The notes below the pieces were generated by a model. The model was not told where the DNA came from and did not search any database. It saw only the letters and a program-made list of their open reading frames with translations. Positions 31,933-42,763 of a stretch of DNA of 64,000 nt are shown here, piece by piece; position 1 is the first letter of the stretch; each line of letters opens with the position of its first letter. A program made the translations under genes and the position numbers. Source of the DNA: Euclidia mi (lineage: Eukaryota; Arthropoda; Insecta; Lepidoptera; Erebidae); contig OX123205.2 of assembly GCA_944739405.2 (NCBI GenBank), positions 41,870,475 through 41,934,474 of the forward strand, given 5' to 3'.

Positions 31933-32051
31933 CATACATACATACATACATAGACTCACGCCTGTTTCCCGGAGGGGTAGGCAGAGACTACGGAACGCCA
32001 TTTGCAACGATCCTGACATACCTCACTTGCTTCACTCACACCCATCAAGTT

Positions 32052-33401
32052 TCACATGCATGCTCTTCTGTTAAGGGTACTTCTGACTTGTCCTTTTTTC
32101 AGGATGTCTCCAATCTGGTCAGAGAACGTCCGCCTAGGTCTTCCCCTTTGTCCTGTTCCATTCACACTTGCCTTATATATCTTCTTTGTCAGTCTATCGT
32201 CATCCATCCTCTCCATGTGCCCAAACCATCTTAACATGCCTTTCTCAATGCTTGTCACTACATCTTCTTTTACCCCACACCACACTCGTATCACACAATT
32301 CTTTACTCTGTCGGTCAAAGACATACCACACATACTTCTCAGTGCTCTCATTTCTACAGCATTTATTTTACTTTCAAATCTCTTCTGCCATACCCAACTT
32401 TCACTACCATACATAAGGGTAGGCACTAACACGCCTCTATGTACAGCCAAACGTGCCTTTTTGGACACTTTTTGACTGTTCATAAACGCTTTCAGAGCTC
32501 CATTCACACTATTACCTGCATTAACTCTCCTTTCAATATCTTCTTCATTCTTACCATCTCTTGTAAACAACGTACCTAAGTAAACAAACTCATTCACTTG
32601 TTCCACTCGCTGTCCATCGATCAAAACATTACAAGCCGTAACGCATTCCTCCTTTTCAAAAACCATAACTTTCGTTTTACTTACATTCACTTTCATTCCT
32701 TTCCTCTCTAACGCACCATGCATGATTGCTACCATCTCCTGCAACTCTTCCGCTGAAGATGCAAGTATTACCTGATCATCAGCATAAAGGAGGCATTTGA
32801 CGAGTAACCCATTCATCCTTAATCCGCAGTCACACTGTTTTAAATCTTGCAAACAACTGTCCATGAAGAGGTTAAACAGCCACGGCGACGCTACACATCC
32901 CTGTCTAACACCTTTCTCGATGGTAAACCAGTCAGTGTATGCCCCGTTTATCCTCACACAAGCTCTAGAATCCTCATAAAGGGATTTCAGAGCTCGAATG
33001 AGGCTGCTGTCCACCCCATTCATTGACAGCACCGACCACATTTCATTCCTCACCACTCTATCGTAAGCCTTTTCCAAATCCACGAATGCGCAATAGACCT
33101 TTTGACCTTTGGCCAAAAACTTTTCGGCTATGCTTCGCAAGGAAAAAACCTGATCCGTGCATCCCATACCCTTTCGGAATCCCGCTTGTACATCCCATAT
33201 TTTCTTGTCGGTTACTTTCATAACTCTTTCAATCAGTACCTTTGCATACAATTTGCCAACAATGCTGAGAAGGCTAATGCCTCTATAGTTTTTGCAATCT
33301 TGTTGCGAGCCTTTTCCTTTATAAAGAGGCACAACTACAGCTGTGGCCCAGTCATTAGGTACTCGGCCGGTGGTCCAGCACAAGTTATATAACCGCTGCA
33401 A
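32052..33401 (-). CDS. LINE-P reverse transcriptase and C-terminal domain, 449 aa (3' part of the split ORF)
   Basis: It begins mid-palm with 'VPNDWATAVVVPLYKGKGS' and 'NYRGISLLSIVGKLYAKVL', then 'QAGFRKGMGCTDQVF', 'CAFVDLEKAYDRV', 'KGVRQGCVASPWLFN', 'LLYADDQVIL' (YADD) and 'EFVYLGTLF'. The C-terminal 'MLRWFGHMERMDD' and 'GQRGRPRRTF' are typical of this LINE type. It overlaps the upstream frame by 17 bp in another register, so the two were one ORF before a single indel near 33395. The first Met is therefore not a real start. Confidence 0.9.
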   Translation of the reverse strand: MQRLYNLCWTTGRVPNDWATAVVVPLYKGKGSQQDCKNYRGISLLSIVGKLYAKVLIERVMKVTDKKIWDVQAGFRKGMGCTDQVFSLRSIAEKFLAKGQKVYCAFVDLEKAYDRVVRNEMWSVLSMNGVDSSLIRALKSLYEDSRACVRINGAYTDWFTIEKGVRQGCVASPWLFNLFMDSCLQDLKQCDCGLRMNGLLVKCLLYADDQVILASSAEELQEMVAIMHGALERKGMKVNVSKTKVMVFEKEECVTACNVLIDGQRVEQVNEFVYLGTLFTRDGKNEEDIERRVNAGNSVNGALKAFMNSQKVSKKARLAVHRGVLVPTLMYGSESWVWQKRFESKINAVEMRALRSMCGMSLTDRVKNCVIRVWCGVKEDVVTSIEKGMLRWFGHMERMDDDRLTKKIYKASVNGTGQRGRPRRTFSDQIGDILKKGQVRSTLNRRACM

Positions 33402-35055
33402 TGACGCCCTGTCCAGCCTTCAGCATTTCGACTGTAATCCTATCATATCCTGCAGCTTTACCTACTTTCATACTTCCCAGTGCCTTCACGATCTCATCCA
33501 CGCCAATAACCCTTTCATCATTGCTATCGTTACCATTCATTTCAGCTATCGGTGTCTCTATCGCCGACCTTTCAAATAAACTTTCAAAATACTCTTTCCA
33601 TCTCTTCAGCACGCAAGATTCATCATTAACTATCTTTCCATTCTCGTCTCTGATGGATGTGTGTTCTGAGGATTGAGTTCTTCCTCGAACTGCACGAACG
33701 GATTTCCAGAAAAACTTTATGTTTCTCTGGAAATTGTCAGATAATCTGCTATCAAACTCATCTTTCGTTTCCTCTTTTTTCCTTTTAACCATTTCTTTCA
33801 CTATTCTTTTTGACCTAACAAACTCCTTTCTTGGTTCATCTATGTCTACACTCGTTGCTTTTTCCATTCTTTCATTTGCTCTGGCAGCCAACCAATCTGA
33901 CCAAGCTTTCTTCTTCTCTGACACTGCTGATTGTACATCCTTGTCCCACCATGTATTCTTAACCTTTCGTATTTTCCTTCTCTTGATCACACCACATACT
34001 TCAGACGTTACACATACTACCTCTTCTTTAAAGGCCTGCCATAATTCTTCCATATCATTTATGCAATCGAACCTCTCAAATTTTGCTATCAATTTTCGTT
34101 TATACTCATCTTTCACATCTTTCTCTTGTAGATTTTCTACCTTAATTCTTTCCAAGACCCTATTTTCATTACGCTCTCGGTGTCGCCATCCTTTAAAGAG
34201 CCCACTTATCCGGCTCAACACCAAGAAGTGGTCTGTGTGGATGCCGATCCTTCGATATGCTCTTGTATCCAACACATTCTTTCTCAATCGTTCATCTACT
34301 ATCACAAAATCAATCATACTTCTTCTAACATTTTTTGCCTCTCGCGTATACATATGTATCCTTTTATGATCAAACATGGTGTTTGTCACACAAAGGCTCC
34401 ACTCCAAACAAATCTCAAGCAGTACTTTTCCATTTTCGTTCACACTCTCATCACCAAATGCACCTAACACCCTTTCAAATCCATCTCGCTTTACTCCCAC
34501 CCATCCATTGAAATCCCCTAACAAGATCAATCTTTCATTATCCTTGCAGTTCCTCAAAATCTCTCTTAAACTCTCCCAAAACTCCTGCCTTTCGTCTTGC
34601 TCATGTTGTGACATACCCGTAACTATATTGACCGGGGCGTACACCCCCACAATAAAGAGACGAGTAAGTCCTACTTTCATTCTCATCCACAGTAGCCTAG
34701 CATTTACACATTCAAACTCTTTTACACACTCATTCATTCGCGCAGACAGTATTACACCAACTCCCTTACAGGCTCTGGTGGTACTATCTACCCCAGACCA
34801 ATACGCCGTATATGCGCCATGCTTGGTGGTTTCACATCCTTTTCTTTTTGTTTCATTCACACAAAGAACATCAATCTTTCTATCATCCATCATCTGACAT
34901 ACTTCATCCAATTTGCCGTTCATTCCTCCTCCAACATTCAATGTTGCAAACCTGCTCTCCGTAGGCCACTTTTCGCCCTCACGGGAAACGAGACGTGATG
35001 GGTTGCGAACCGCCGTGTGAGGAAATATTATTAATTGTTCCCATTGCGTTCCCAC
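33385..35055 (-). CDS. LINE-P endonuclease and RT N-terminus, 556 aa (5' part of the split ORF)
   Basis: It starts at an ATG in the 5' UTR region. The endonuclease/exonuclease/phosphatase domain runs about 35-280: 'FATLNVGGGMNG', 'VLCVNETKRKG', 'GVGVIL', 'LILLGDFNGWVG', 'IDFVIVDERL' and 'GIHTDHFLVLSRI', so Asn, Glu, Asp-x-Asn and Asp-His positions are kept. A basic linker (290-500) precedes the first RT block 'GKAAGYDRITVEMLK'. The frame ends 5 residues later because of the indel. Host-gene annotation pipelines often label this domain craniofacial development protein 2-like; here the context is clearly a retrotransposon. Confidence 0.9.
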   Translation of the reverse strand: MGTQWEQLIIFPHTAVRNPSRLVSREGEKWPTESRFATLNVGGGMNGKLDEVCQMMDDRKIDVLCVNETKRKGCETTKHGAYTAYWSGVDSTTRACKGVGVILSARMNECVKEFECVNARLLWMRMKVGLTRLFIVGVYAPVNIVTGMSQHEQDERQEFWESLREILRNCKDNERLILLGDFNGWVGVKRDGFERVLGAFGDESVNENGKVLLEICLEWSLCVTNTMFDHKRIHMYTREAKNVRRSMIDFVIVDERLRKNVLDTRAYRRIGIHTDHFLVLSRISGLFKGWRHRERNENRVLERIKVENLQEKDVKDEYKRKLIAKFERFDCINDMEELWQAFKEEVVCVTSEVCGVIKRRKIRKVKNTWWDKDVQSAVSEKKKAWSDWLAARANERMEKATSVDIDEPRKEFVRSKRIVKEMVKRKKEETKDEFDSRLSDNFQRNIKFFWKSVRAVRGRTQSSEHTSIRDENGKIVNDESCVLKRWKEYFESLFERSAIETPIAEMNGNDSNDERVIGVDEIVKALGSMKVGKAAGYDRITVEMLKAGQGVIAAVI

Positions 35056-35249
35056 GAGATTTAGGGTTTTTAAATGTCCATCCCCATAGAGCCCTTTACG
35101 GGGGTAAGGCGGAATATCACGTGTGCCCTGTGACCACCAACACAGGCACCCTCCGTTTGCGACCAGCTTACCCTCTGGCTACGAATCTCTCGGCACGGGT
35201 CGGTTTACACCTTAGATCGGGGTTTTGTGTCGGGTATGCTCCCTGAAAG

Positions 35250-37230
35250 TTGGTTTAATTTACTAACACGTGAATAAATCCCGTTTGGTCGTTGTAATAA
35301 AAACGAAATTCGCTTATCTTTCCACATGACAAATTGTTACAGAATAACAAGCGGCCACATTTGATATTGTTTGAAATATATCTTCTACGCGTGTGTATGA
35401 TGTGATGTGAAAAAATGTTTTTGATTTTTTTTTGCGTTTGGTGGGAATGTTACCTCAGATTGACTGTTTTGCTTGTTAAATTTATTTCACTTAGCTTGTC
35501 ACTTAAGCAGACATGAGTAGAATTAAATACTAAATGCATCTACCACAGTTTATTTTTAATTTGTGTGTAAATTAGATATCCAACATCTATTACCAAGTAG
35601 TTAAAAACTATTTAAATTACAATGCAATCCATCTCACGCTATAGCTTGGAGGCTTGGCTTACACTTGAAAAAGTATATAAAACAATAAAGTATAATTTGT
35701 AAAAAAAATCTTGAGACAATCTTAGTACAAGTCAACATCCCAGTAACATTGAATTTAATAATTTCGTTTCTATTAAAGGATCATAGTTTTGACGCAAATA
35801 AAGATTTTGGAACATTATGTTACAAAAACTATGCAATAAATAGGTAATACAAATTCAACACAAAAAATTACGCCTTCAAAACTATGTTATATAGCTAACA
35901 TCAAAACTGACGGAGCTAACACACTGCCCTGAAAAGGAAAAAATACTTGAGTCGTAATTTTGAAAGACAGATCAAATAACGATATTGAGTCTTTGAGGTT
36001 AAAAAGATGTGTGGAGTGACGGGAATTGAGGAAGGTAGCCCTTCAGTGTTCGGTCGTGTGGAAGGGTCGACTGAAGGGCAATCGACGAAAGGGAATTATA
36101 GAAGGAATCGATTGGAAGAAGAAAATGTTTCTAGGGCAGAATTGTTGAAGTGGAAGGTTTGGCGCTAATTGGAGTAGTGTTACGGACTTAATGCTAGCTG
36201 TGAAATATATTTTTGGCAATCATTTTGGTTTTATCCATTATGTTGTACGATATCTATACAAATAAAATGAAGAAACAGTTTCACAGTTTGTTTGTGAACA
36301 CGCTGAAAATACCGCTTGAATTTGAATGAATATAGCTATATTCACGGGTAAACAATCTAAATATACGAATATATGCCATGTTACGTCACGCTGCGGCTCT
36401 TTGGAAATGAAAAAACATAAAAAACCGTGAGTAAAATATCACAGCTCTGGCTAGCGATGGGATACGACGGTTTTATGGACGAGGTGTGGTAAACGAAACG
36501 CTAAAACTTTTGCAAGCACAAAATAGAGATTACTCAACAAAGAAATACAACAAAGGAGGACTGACGTTACCCTAAGAACTTTAAATAGATGAGAGGAAGA
36601 AACAAACTGATTGTGTATGATACATCTAATCATCTACTAGAAACATTTCAATCATAGATTCACTATCATGACATGACAAATTTATAATACGCCTTAGCCT
36701 ACTCTTTTTAAGACCCACAGTCAGATTCAAACATTTTTTTCTAAATAGGTACATAACATCAAAGGGTCAAAAACATGTTGCCTGAAATAGAAATAAGATA
36801 CGTTTTAAAAATAATATAGAACTCCTCTCGAAATAGATTCTATAAATATTCTAAACACATTCGCCCTTTTGCCACACACATTTATGTCTGTATCTCAAAA
36901 TTTAATATTTCGTATAATAATATATACTATTTTAATACGTTATAAGTACATTTATGTTTTATTCAGAAAGAGAAAATCATCTACCGTTTTTCCTTTCATT
37001 TATTCTACCTAGAAATAACCTTTAGCCAGTATAATATTAAAGATTTCGTTTTATTGCTAAATGGTTTAAGCGCGAATTAAGATTATATCGTCTGAATACA
37101 AATCAGATTTAACAAAGCGCTGCCTAAGATTGGAGGTATAAACAAGTTTTTTGGAAGCTAGCACTTTATTTCACTTAAAATTCAAAAGGTACTTAAAATC
37201 AATATTTTTATTGTTGTTTTTATACTTTTA
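35250..37230. other. No gene seen, about 2 kb
   Basis: AT-rich sequence with no credible coding frame, no long inverted repeat and no recognised SINE. 36010-36130 is richer in GAAGG-type purine runs but matches nothing I know. Confidence 0.5.
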
Positions 37231-38121
37231 TTATTCTTTGTAATTAATAAACTTTAAATCCTTGATGTGCCAATCGCCTAAAGGTTTTCCAGCCATGTCG
37301 TTAAGTTTGTATACTAGAGGTGATTTTTTTGAGGCAATCTTACATTTAATAAATTTAGGCGCCAATTTCTTGCTAAAGTATTTATCCTTATCACTAAGAA
37401 GAAACGTTCTGCGCCAAACTATATCACCGACATTGAATTCTGCCTGTTTACGGCGAAGATTATAAGATGAACAATTTCGTTGGTGGGCCGACAACAGAGC
37501 TGAATGTACCTTCTCGAAAATAGAAGATAAATAGCCTAAAGTTTCGGCATAGCCGTCCCGTAGTTCAAGCACCATATCGGAATTAAATTCCTTATCAATA
37601 TACTGAGAACCAATTGTTATGACCTCCCTACCAAAAACAAGGAAATTAGGAGAATAACCAGTAACCTCACTAACTGCGCAGTTAAGGGCGAATTGAACTT
37701 TAGTGATTAGAGTGTCCCAGATTCGATGATCAGTTTCTATGAAAGTTGAAATAGCTGTCATAATGGTTTTGTTGTAACGTTCAACTGAGTTAACGTGGGG
37801 AGTATACAACGGTGTAAAATGCAAATTTGGAATTTTATATTTTGACAACATACTTTTAAAGGTTGCGCTAATAAATTGTTTACCGTTATCCAAAACAATA
37901 GTAGATGGAATTCCATGCACCAAAAATACATTTTCAAGAATTTTTGTTATCACTTCTGCAGTTGCCCGTTTAATGGGGAAAAGTAAACAATATTTAGAGA
38001 AACAACAACTGACCACAAATATAAAAGTGTTTTGTTTCCTGCTGGGCGGCAATGGACCAATCAAATCAATACTAATCGTCTGAAAGGGCTTTTGACATGA
38101 TTTGGGTTTTCCTATTAGACC
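37231..38121 (-). CDS. Ty3/gypsy-type integrase fragment, uninterrupted
   Basis: The frame opens after a stop at 38122-38124 and has no start codon of its own near the catalytic core. The first acidic residue lies in 'TISIDLIGPLP'. The second is in 'IVLDNGKQF' and the Glu in 'VNSVERYNKT', exactly 35 residues apart (D-35-E), as in retroviral-type integrases. The C-terminal part 'FNVGDIVWRRT', then 'APKFIKCKI' and 'GDWHIKDLKF', resembles the end of gypsy-type Pol. Gag, protease and RT are absent upstream. It is probably a deletion derivative of an LTR retrotransposon. An intact DDE core without the rest also allows domestication, for which there is no direct evidence. Confidence 0.8.
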   Translation of the reverse strand, partial: GLIGKPKSCQKPFQTISIDLIGPLPPSRKQNTFIFVVSCCFSKYCLLFPIKRATAEVITKILENVFLVHGIPSTIVLDNGKQFISATFKSMLSKYKIPNLHFTPLYTPHVNSVERYNKTIMTAISTFIETDHRIWDTLITKVQFALNCAVSEVTGYSPNFLVFGREVITIGSQYIDKEFNSDMVLELRDGYAETLGYLSSIFEKVHSALLSAHQRNCSSYNLRRKQAEFNVGDIVWRRTFLLSDKDKYFSKKLAPKFIKCKIASKKSPLVYKLNDMAGKPLGDWHIKDLKFINYKE

Positions 38122-38124
38122 TTA

Positions 38125-38495
38125 ATTATTCTATTATAATTAAAATAAAATATATTAAAAGAAATTATCCTAAGTTATAATTCCAGTTATTCGATGGCTT
38201 TAGTTATACAAAAAAGAACTGACAATTAAGATTAACAGATGAGACAATTATCCAGGGCGTGGGCGACGTTGGCACTTCACAGGTCTTCGGATAATGGTAG
38301 TACTCAACTGGCGGTGCTGGCCGGAGGAAAAAGGACGAAGCCTCGTGTATTTATAGGGCCGGCGCGGAGGGGCGCGAGGGAACGGCCCATTGCTGTGCGT
38401 CACTCGTAGCGAGGCTCGCGGCGCAGGAGCGCGATGTGACGTCACAACCGCAATTTTCCGTATTAACCCCACAATACTTGGGCTTCCTCATTTCG
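38125..38495 (-). promoter_or_regulatory. LTR-like segment with TATA box and CRE palindrome
   Basis: On the minus strand, 'TGTGGGGTTAATACGGAAAA' could be an LTR start; then come GTGACGTCAC (38433-38442, a perfect CRE/ATF palindrome), a GC-rich stretch, and CTATAAATACACG (near 38345-38358), a good TATA box. AT-rich sequence follows up to the integrase frame. The order U3, TATA, R/U5 next to pol sequence of the same strand fits a 5' LTR joined to pol by an internal deletion. No second LTR copy was found in the window, so a host promoter cannot be ruled out. Confidence 0.45.
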
Positions 38496-38499
38496 CTTG

Positions 38500-40135
38500 T
38501 AGAGTGTTATGACATGTGTAGTGTGGTTAGTTTTTGGCTTTATATTTATCAGGGGATTGTGGGTAGGTAAAGTTATTTGCTATTTATCATTTCGTCAAGT
38601 GAAACGCTTTATATTATTGTATGCTTAACTTAGTTTAAATTTGAATATTATTATTGCGAATTTTGGCTGGGGATCGTAAGTTTAATTATTTTTGAAGTGT
38701 ACTATTCTGATTATTCAGTTTTCAGGAAAAGGTTAAGATATTTCCATGACTTAATGAAAAATAAATCAACTGATAAACTCCATATTTTATTAAACTTTGA
38801 CCTTAGTAAAATATATGGTACAGATAATAATATGTTAGGCAGTTTCACAGCAAAAGTTTTCATAATTATGTGTAAAATCACTCACTAAGATGTTTGCACA
38901 TAAACTTGAAATATTTTTTCTTAATTATTTACATAATAGGGGCTTGTTTACTGTTATATTATTATCGCTCCTTCAAATTTTATCTGTCAAGATATCGTTT
39001 ACAGAGGTCGAAGCCATAAATACAAGTTAGGTACTTTCATTTCAATTTGTTACGTTCACCGGTACAACTTTTGTACAGCGATTGATGGACTGACAAAATG
39101 ACAACCAATATAATGAATAATTTTATTTTTTGGGTCACTGAAATGACTTCTAAATTGTCTTTCGAGGTACGTAACAGGTGCCATTGAGGCGAGGTTTCAC
39201 CACTGTTTCAAACCCTATGATCACGGATGTACCTACATAGTATATGACTTACGACAGAATGACTATTTAAAACTTATAAAACGAGGATATTTCTTCGATA
39301 GCGATCACTTTAAAAAGTCTTGAACTCCTAAAACAATATTATTCAATGCAATATTATAGGTGTTTCAACTACATCAGTTCAACCTCAAAGGAAACAGAGA
39401 CTACTTTCCATTTCATAAATTAACCTATTCTCCTTGAAAATATGTTTTACTTCATAAATAATTTCAAAACTCTCCTTTAAAAGAATACTGCACAATATAA
39501 CGTCAACGATGTTTTTAATAATATCGCCGCTAACAAGGGTGACTTTCCCAGTTATGAGGAGAGCATTAAGGTCAGCTCAGTTACTGGGGTGGGGTCGACC
39601 GAGGTGAAATATCCAGTGGGGACAGGTATATTCATCAACAATAAGAGCTGTTTATAACTTTACTGAAGTGTAATAGAGTTGTAGCTGAAGTTGATGGCTT
39701 AGAGAGTTGAGGTACGAAATATTGGTTGTGTTATAAATATTAATAATATTATTTAAGTTCTGATAGTCATTGAAGTAAGGTTTAAATCCTCTGATGGGAT
39801 ATGCTAAAATTCACCCGTTAACATAAATTTCAATAGTCAGGAAAGGCAGATATAGACTATAATTATAATATCAGGCTATGAGTCACAGGAGCGTAGCAGT
39901 AGCCATACAATATACTATATCGTGGGTGTAGCCGCAGGCATATCTAGTGAGATAATAAAATATCAAATAATCAAAACTTTAAAATCATTTTTGCTAAACA
40001 TACACGAAAAAACTAATCATACAACAAGCTTTACAAAAAGCTGTAGTGGCCGTCATATTATTTATTGTAATAGCATAAACAAAAATACCACCACTTAAAT
40101 ACAACGATTTACACAAAAACACTTTTGAGATAAAC
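38500..40135. other. No gene; one repeat relic
   Basis: AT-rich DNA without credible frames. 39885-39960 ('ATATCGTGGGTGTAGCCGC') looks like a reverse copy of the LINE 3'-UTR-type repeat seen at 25110. Confidence 0.45.
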
Positions 40136-40285
40136 GTATTATTTTTTTTTTCTTTTTCTTTTTTTAAAAAGACAACTCCCGCATTAGGACTAAATCCTGT
40201 GTCGCGGGGAACTTAACAAACATACAACTAACGGACACAATGAACACCCAGACTCGAAACAACAATTTATGAATCACAACATTTA
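40136..40285 (-). mobile_element. S2 SINE, 5'-truncated, minus strand
   Basis: On the minus strand 'TTTCGAGTCTGGGTGTTC', 'TTAAGTTCCCCGCGACACAG' and 'AATGCGGGAGTTGTC' are followed by an A-rich tail (plus-strand T tract 40140-40165). It defines the S2 body and tail. Confidence 0.7.
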
Positions 40286-40453
40286 ATATTTCAATTTAAT
40301 TGTGAGTCTAGTAAATGAAAAAATACTAAAAGAAACTTCTGTTTTGTAACTGAAAATACTTCTTAGTATTCAAGCTGTAGTTACATAACACTGAACTCAT
40401 TTTGCTATTAAAATTCGGTTTTACCCACTTTTTGCGTCTTTTTGTCAACTGTA

Positions 40454-40518
40454 CCCGTATGTTTTTTCATGGTATACAAAGCTACAGTAGCTTTGTATAC
40501 CATGAAAAAACATACGGG
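40454..40518. repeat. Perfect 65-bp palindrome
   Basis: 32-bp arms, starting CCCGTATGTTTTTTCATGG and ending at GCTAC, mirror exactly around a single central A. There is no spacer, so the DNA could extrude a cruciform and the RNA a tight hairpin. No transposon ends or duplications flank it. Confidence 0.85.
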
Positions 40519-40744
40519 AATGTGAGAGAAATATTTAAAATCTGGAATCAAAGGATTACTTTGAAGCAGGTTTTATATTTTTTTTAGAAGCTTGCAAATA
40601 TGTAGAGATCTTTTAATATTTATTTTAATCATCCCATGAGGCAAAGGAATAAACGTGAAGCCTTATTACAAATAAAGAACTGAAAATAATTCCCTACGTA
40701 AAACCATATTTACATTATTTCGATCATGACATGTATAGAAATAT

Positions 40745-40985
40745 AACGCTTTTTGGCTGTAGCGGTCGCCTCACCCATAAAATAGCCTCACCGCTTGGCA
40801 CTGCGCCGAGTGTTGTGGGTTCGATTCCCACACGAGACAACATTTTGTGTGATGCATAAATTTTGATTTCAAGTCTGGGTGCTGTGGTGTGTCCTTTGGC
40901 TGCATGTTTTTAAAGTACCCCACGAGGCCACGACCCAGTATTTAATCCTAGTGCAGGCGTTGTTTTAAACAAAATAGTTATAAAA
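40745..40985 (+). mobile_element. S2 SINE with tRNA-like head
   Basis: The head has 'AGCGGTCGCCTCACCCATAA', a second 'GCCTCACCGCTTGGCACTG' and B-box 'GGGTTCGATTCCCAC'. The body 'TTTCAAGTCTGGGTGCTG' and tail 'GTGCAGGCGTTGTTTTAAA' match the other S2 copies. The two GCCTCACC segments suggest a small duplication in the head. Confidence 0.72.
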
Positions 40986-42343
40986 GAAACATAATATTTT
41001 ACAGATGAATAAACCCACAGCTATTCCAATGATAAGCATATTATTAAAACAATTTAGTTCAATGAACAATTTTCAACATCTGATTCCGTTAATAAGTTAC
41101 CTACTCATAAGAGTATTAGTATTTTCTAGAAGAATGAACACAATTTCATACAACATTTTTTATAGGTTTTGCAGACCTGTTTTCCTTATGTTTAGTGATC
41201 TTCAATACTATGAGAGTGCTCGCTGGTTTGATTCTCTGCTAGGCCAAATCTTTTACAAAGATTTTTGTCTTGACTATTATATTTTGTAAAATTAAATCAA
41301 TAGCAATACTTGTTTTATCGTTTTCTATTTTAATACTATTACATGAATATTTGTTAGGATGGAAGTAGGTCAGGTACTCTTTAAGGCATAAACTTCGCAA
41401 AAGCACAGCTTATATGCTTTACTGTTGCAAAGCTAGCTTTTATGGTGATAAGATGCCCATAGCCCGGATACACAAGCCGGTGGAACCAGGAACAAAAACT
41501 GGTTAAATATAAAGTATTATAGTGTACTTATTTATTCTTGAACACATACATAGGTACTTATATATTCCTAAGTATATAAATTATTGTAATTTTATCCAGA
41601 TACAGAATAAGGTGAATTTTTAATTCTGCCTTAACATTAAGGATAACTAACCATTGGACCACAACGCTAGTCGAATTACTACTCAAACCCGATTACTATA
41701 GGTATTCGAGTTATAGTATACACTACATGATAACCTGAATAAAACGACTAAAATCGAATTCAGCAAATAAGTTTTCACCTAACAGAATTCATTCGGTCGG
41801 TGCTATAAATATTTTCTTGTCTTTCTCGATTTAATAACCGGATTTCTTCAATACTGATTAAATTCTAAGAAGTTTGAAGGCTTTTGTCGTTCGATGTTTT
41901 TATCTAGTATCAGCTTAAAGGCATCTAATTTGTGAAAATGGGATTGATTTATACTAAATATAAAGTTTTTTGAACTAGTGTTGACAGTAATTTTGATTAT
42001 TATGAATAGATCGTATCTGGTGTGCTCTTTGAACTTAGATATAGACGTGTTACGGCCATGTTTTTCGCGTTTTGCTTCTTGCTCAGCATTTTTTTGATAT
42101 TTCACTGTATGCAACTTTATGACTGCTGTTTATATACGCAATCATAGCTACGAACGCGCATTTTATATAAATTTAACCGTTTCTGCCTGATCTCGTGGGC
42201 ATTTCGAGAAATTCCTGCTAAGTGCACCCCTTCGGTCGCCAATGAACATACATATATGCCAAATTTCAGCTTCTTGCGCTGTAAAGTTTCAGCTGTGCGC
42301 TGTCTATCAGTCATTCAGTAACGCAAGAATTTTATATGTACAG
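40986..42343. other. No gene seen
   Basis: Short frames at 41005-41289 and 41848-42314 have no recognisable domains and AT-driven composition. No repeats recognised. Confidence 0.45.
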
Positions 42344-42351
42344 ATTACTTG

Positions 42352-42625
42352 CAGAGCCGCGATAGCCCAGTGGTGTACGTAACGGACTGCCGAGACGATG
42401 GTCTCGGGTTCGATCCCCAGTTACCCCGGGCACACACCTCTGACTTTTCGAAGTTATGTGTGTATTAAAAATGTTAATTATCGCTAGCTTCATTATGTGT
42501 CCGGTAGATGGCAATAGGCTCGCCCCCTATTACATTGGGACCTTAACATAACTGGCAAAACGTGGGTGTGTAATACACCTCTGCCTACCCCTTCGGGGAT
42601 AAAAGGTGTGAAGTTATGTTATGTT
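42352..42625 (+). mobile_element. S1-tailed SINE with a different tRNA head
   Basis: It is flanked by ATTACTTG (42344-42351 and 42626-42633). The head, 'GAGCCGCGATAGCCCAGTGG' with B-box 'GGGTTCGATCCCC', differs from the other S1 heads. The 3' half, 'CAATAGGCTCGCCCCCTATT' to 'CCTCTGCCTACCCCTTCGGG' with a TTATG repeat tail, is shared. This is head swapping on a common LINE-derived tail. Confidence 0.82.
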
Positions 42626-42763
42626 ATTACTTGAACTGACTGACATATCATCGCAGAAACCAAATTACTGAATCTAGCAAAATGTTTGTACTGCAGGTTT
42701 CTTTTTACGTTGGCACCCACAAAGGAAGAATTTATTCTCCCAAAAAGGTAAAATACTATAATA

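Larger units (their letters stand above)
31933..35245 (-). mobile_element. RTE/Proto2-like LINE (LINE-P), nearly full length, one frameshift
   Basis: On the minus strand: about 190 bp of 5' UTR, one long ORF split by a frameshift near 33395, about 60 bp of 3' UTR containing 'CTCTGCCTACCCCTCCGGG', then TATG repeats ending at about 31933. The compact single-ORF plan, the short-repeat tail instead of poly(A) and the RT type fit the RTE/Proto2 group. 3' fragments of the same element occur at 61085-61202 with 61568-61630, and at 11566-11655. The 3' module is shared with the S1 SINEs. Confidence 0.85.

Noticed and set aside
33719..34897. Long plus-strand open frames opposite LINE-P (216, 95 and 173 codons)
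   Set aside because: They are antisense shadows of the LINE-P endonuclease frame, with hydrophobic, Ser-rich composition typical of reverse-strand reading.
37231..38121. A host integrase-derived gene
   Set aside because: Not asserted as such: there is no start codon near the core and no sign of exons; deletion of an LTR element is simpler. Kept as a finding to test.
40745..40840. A functional tRNA gene at the S2 head
   Set aside because: The B-box is good but the body continues into the S2 SINE and the acceptor stem does not pair; it is a SINE head.
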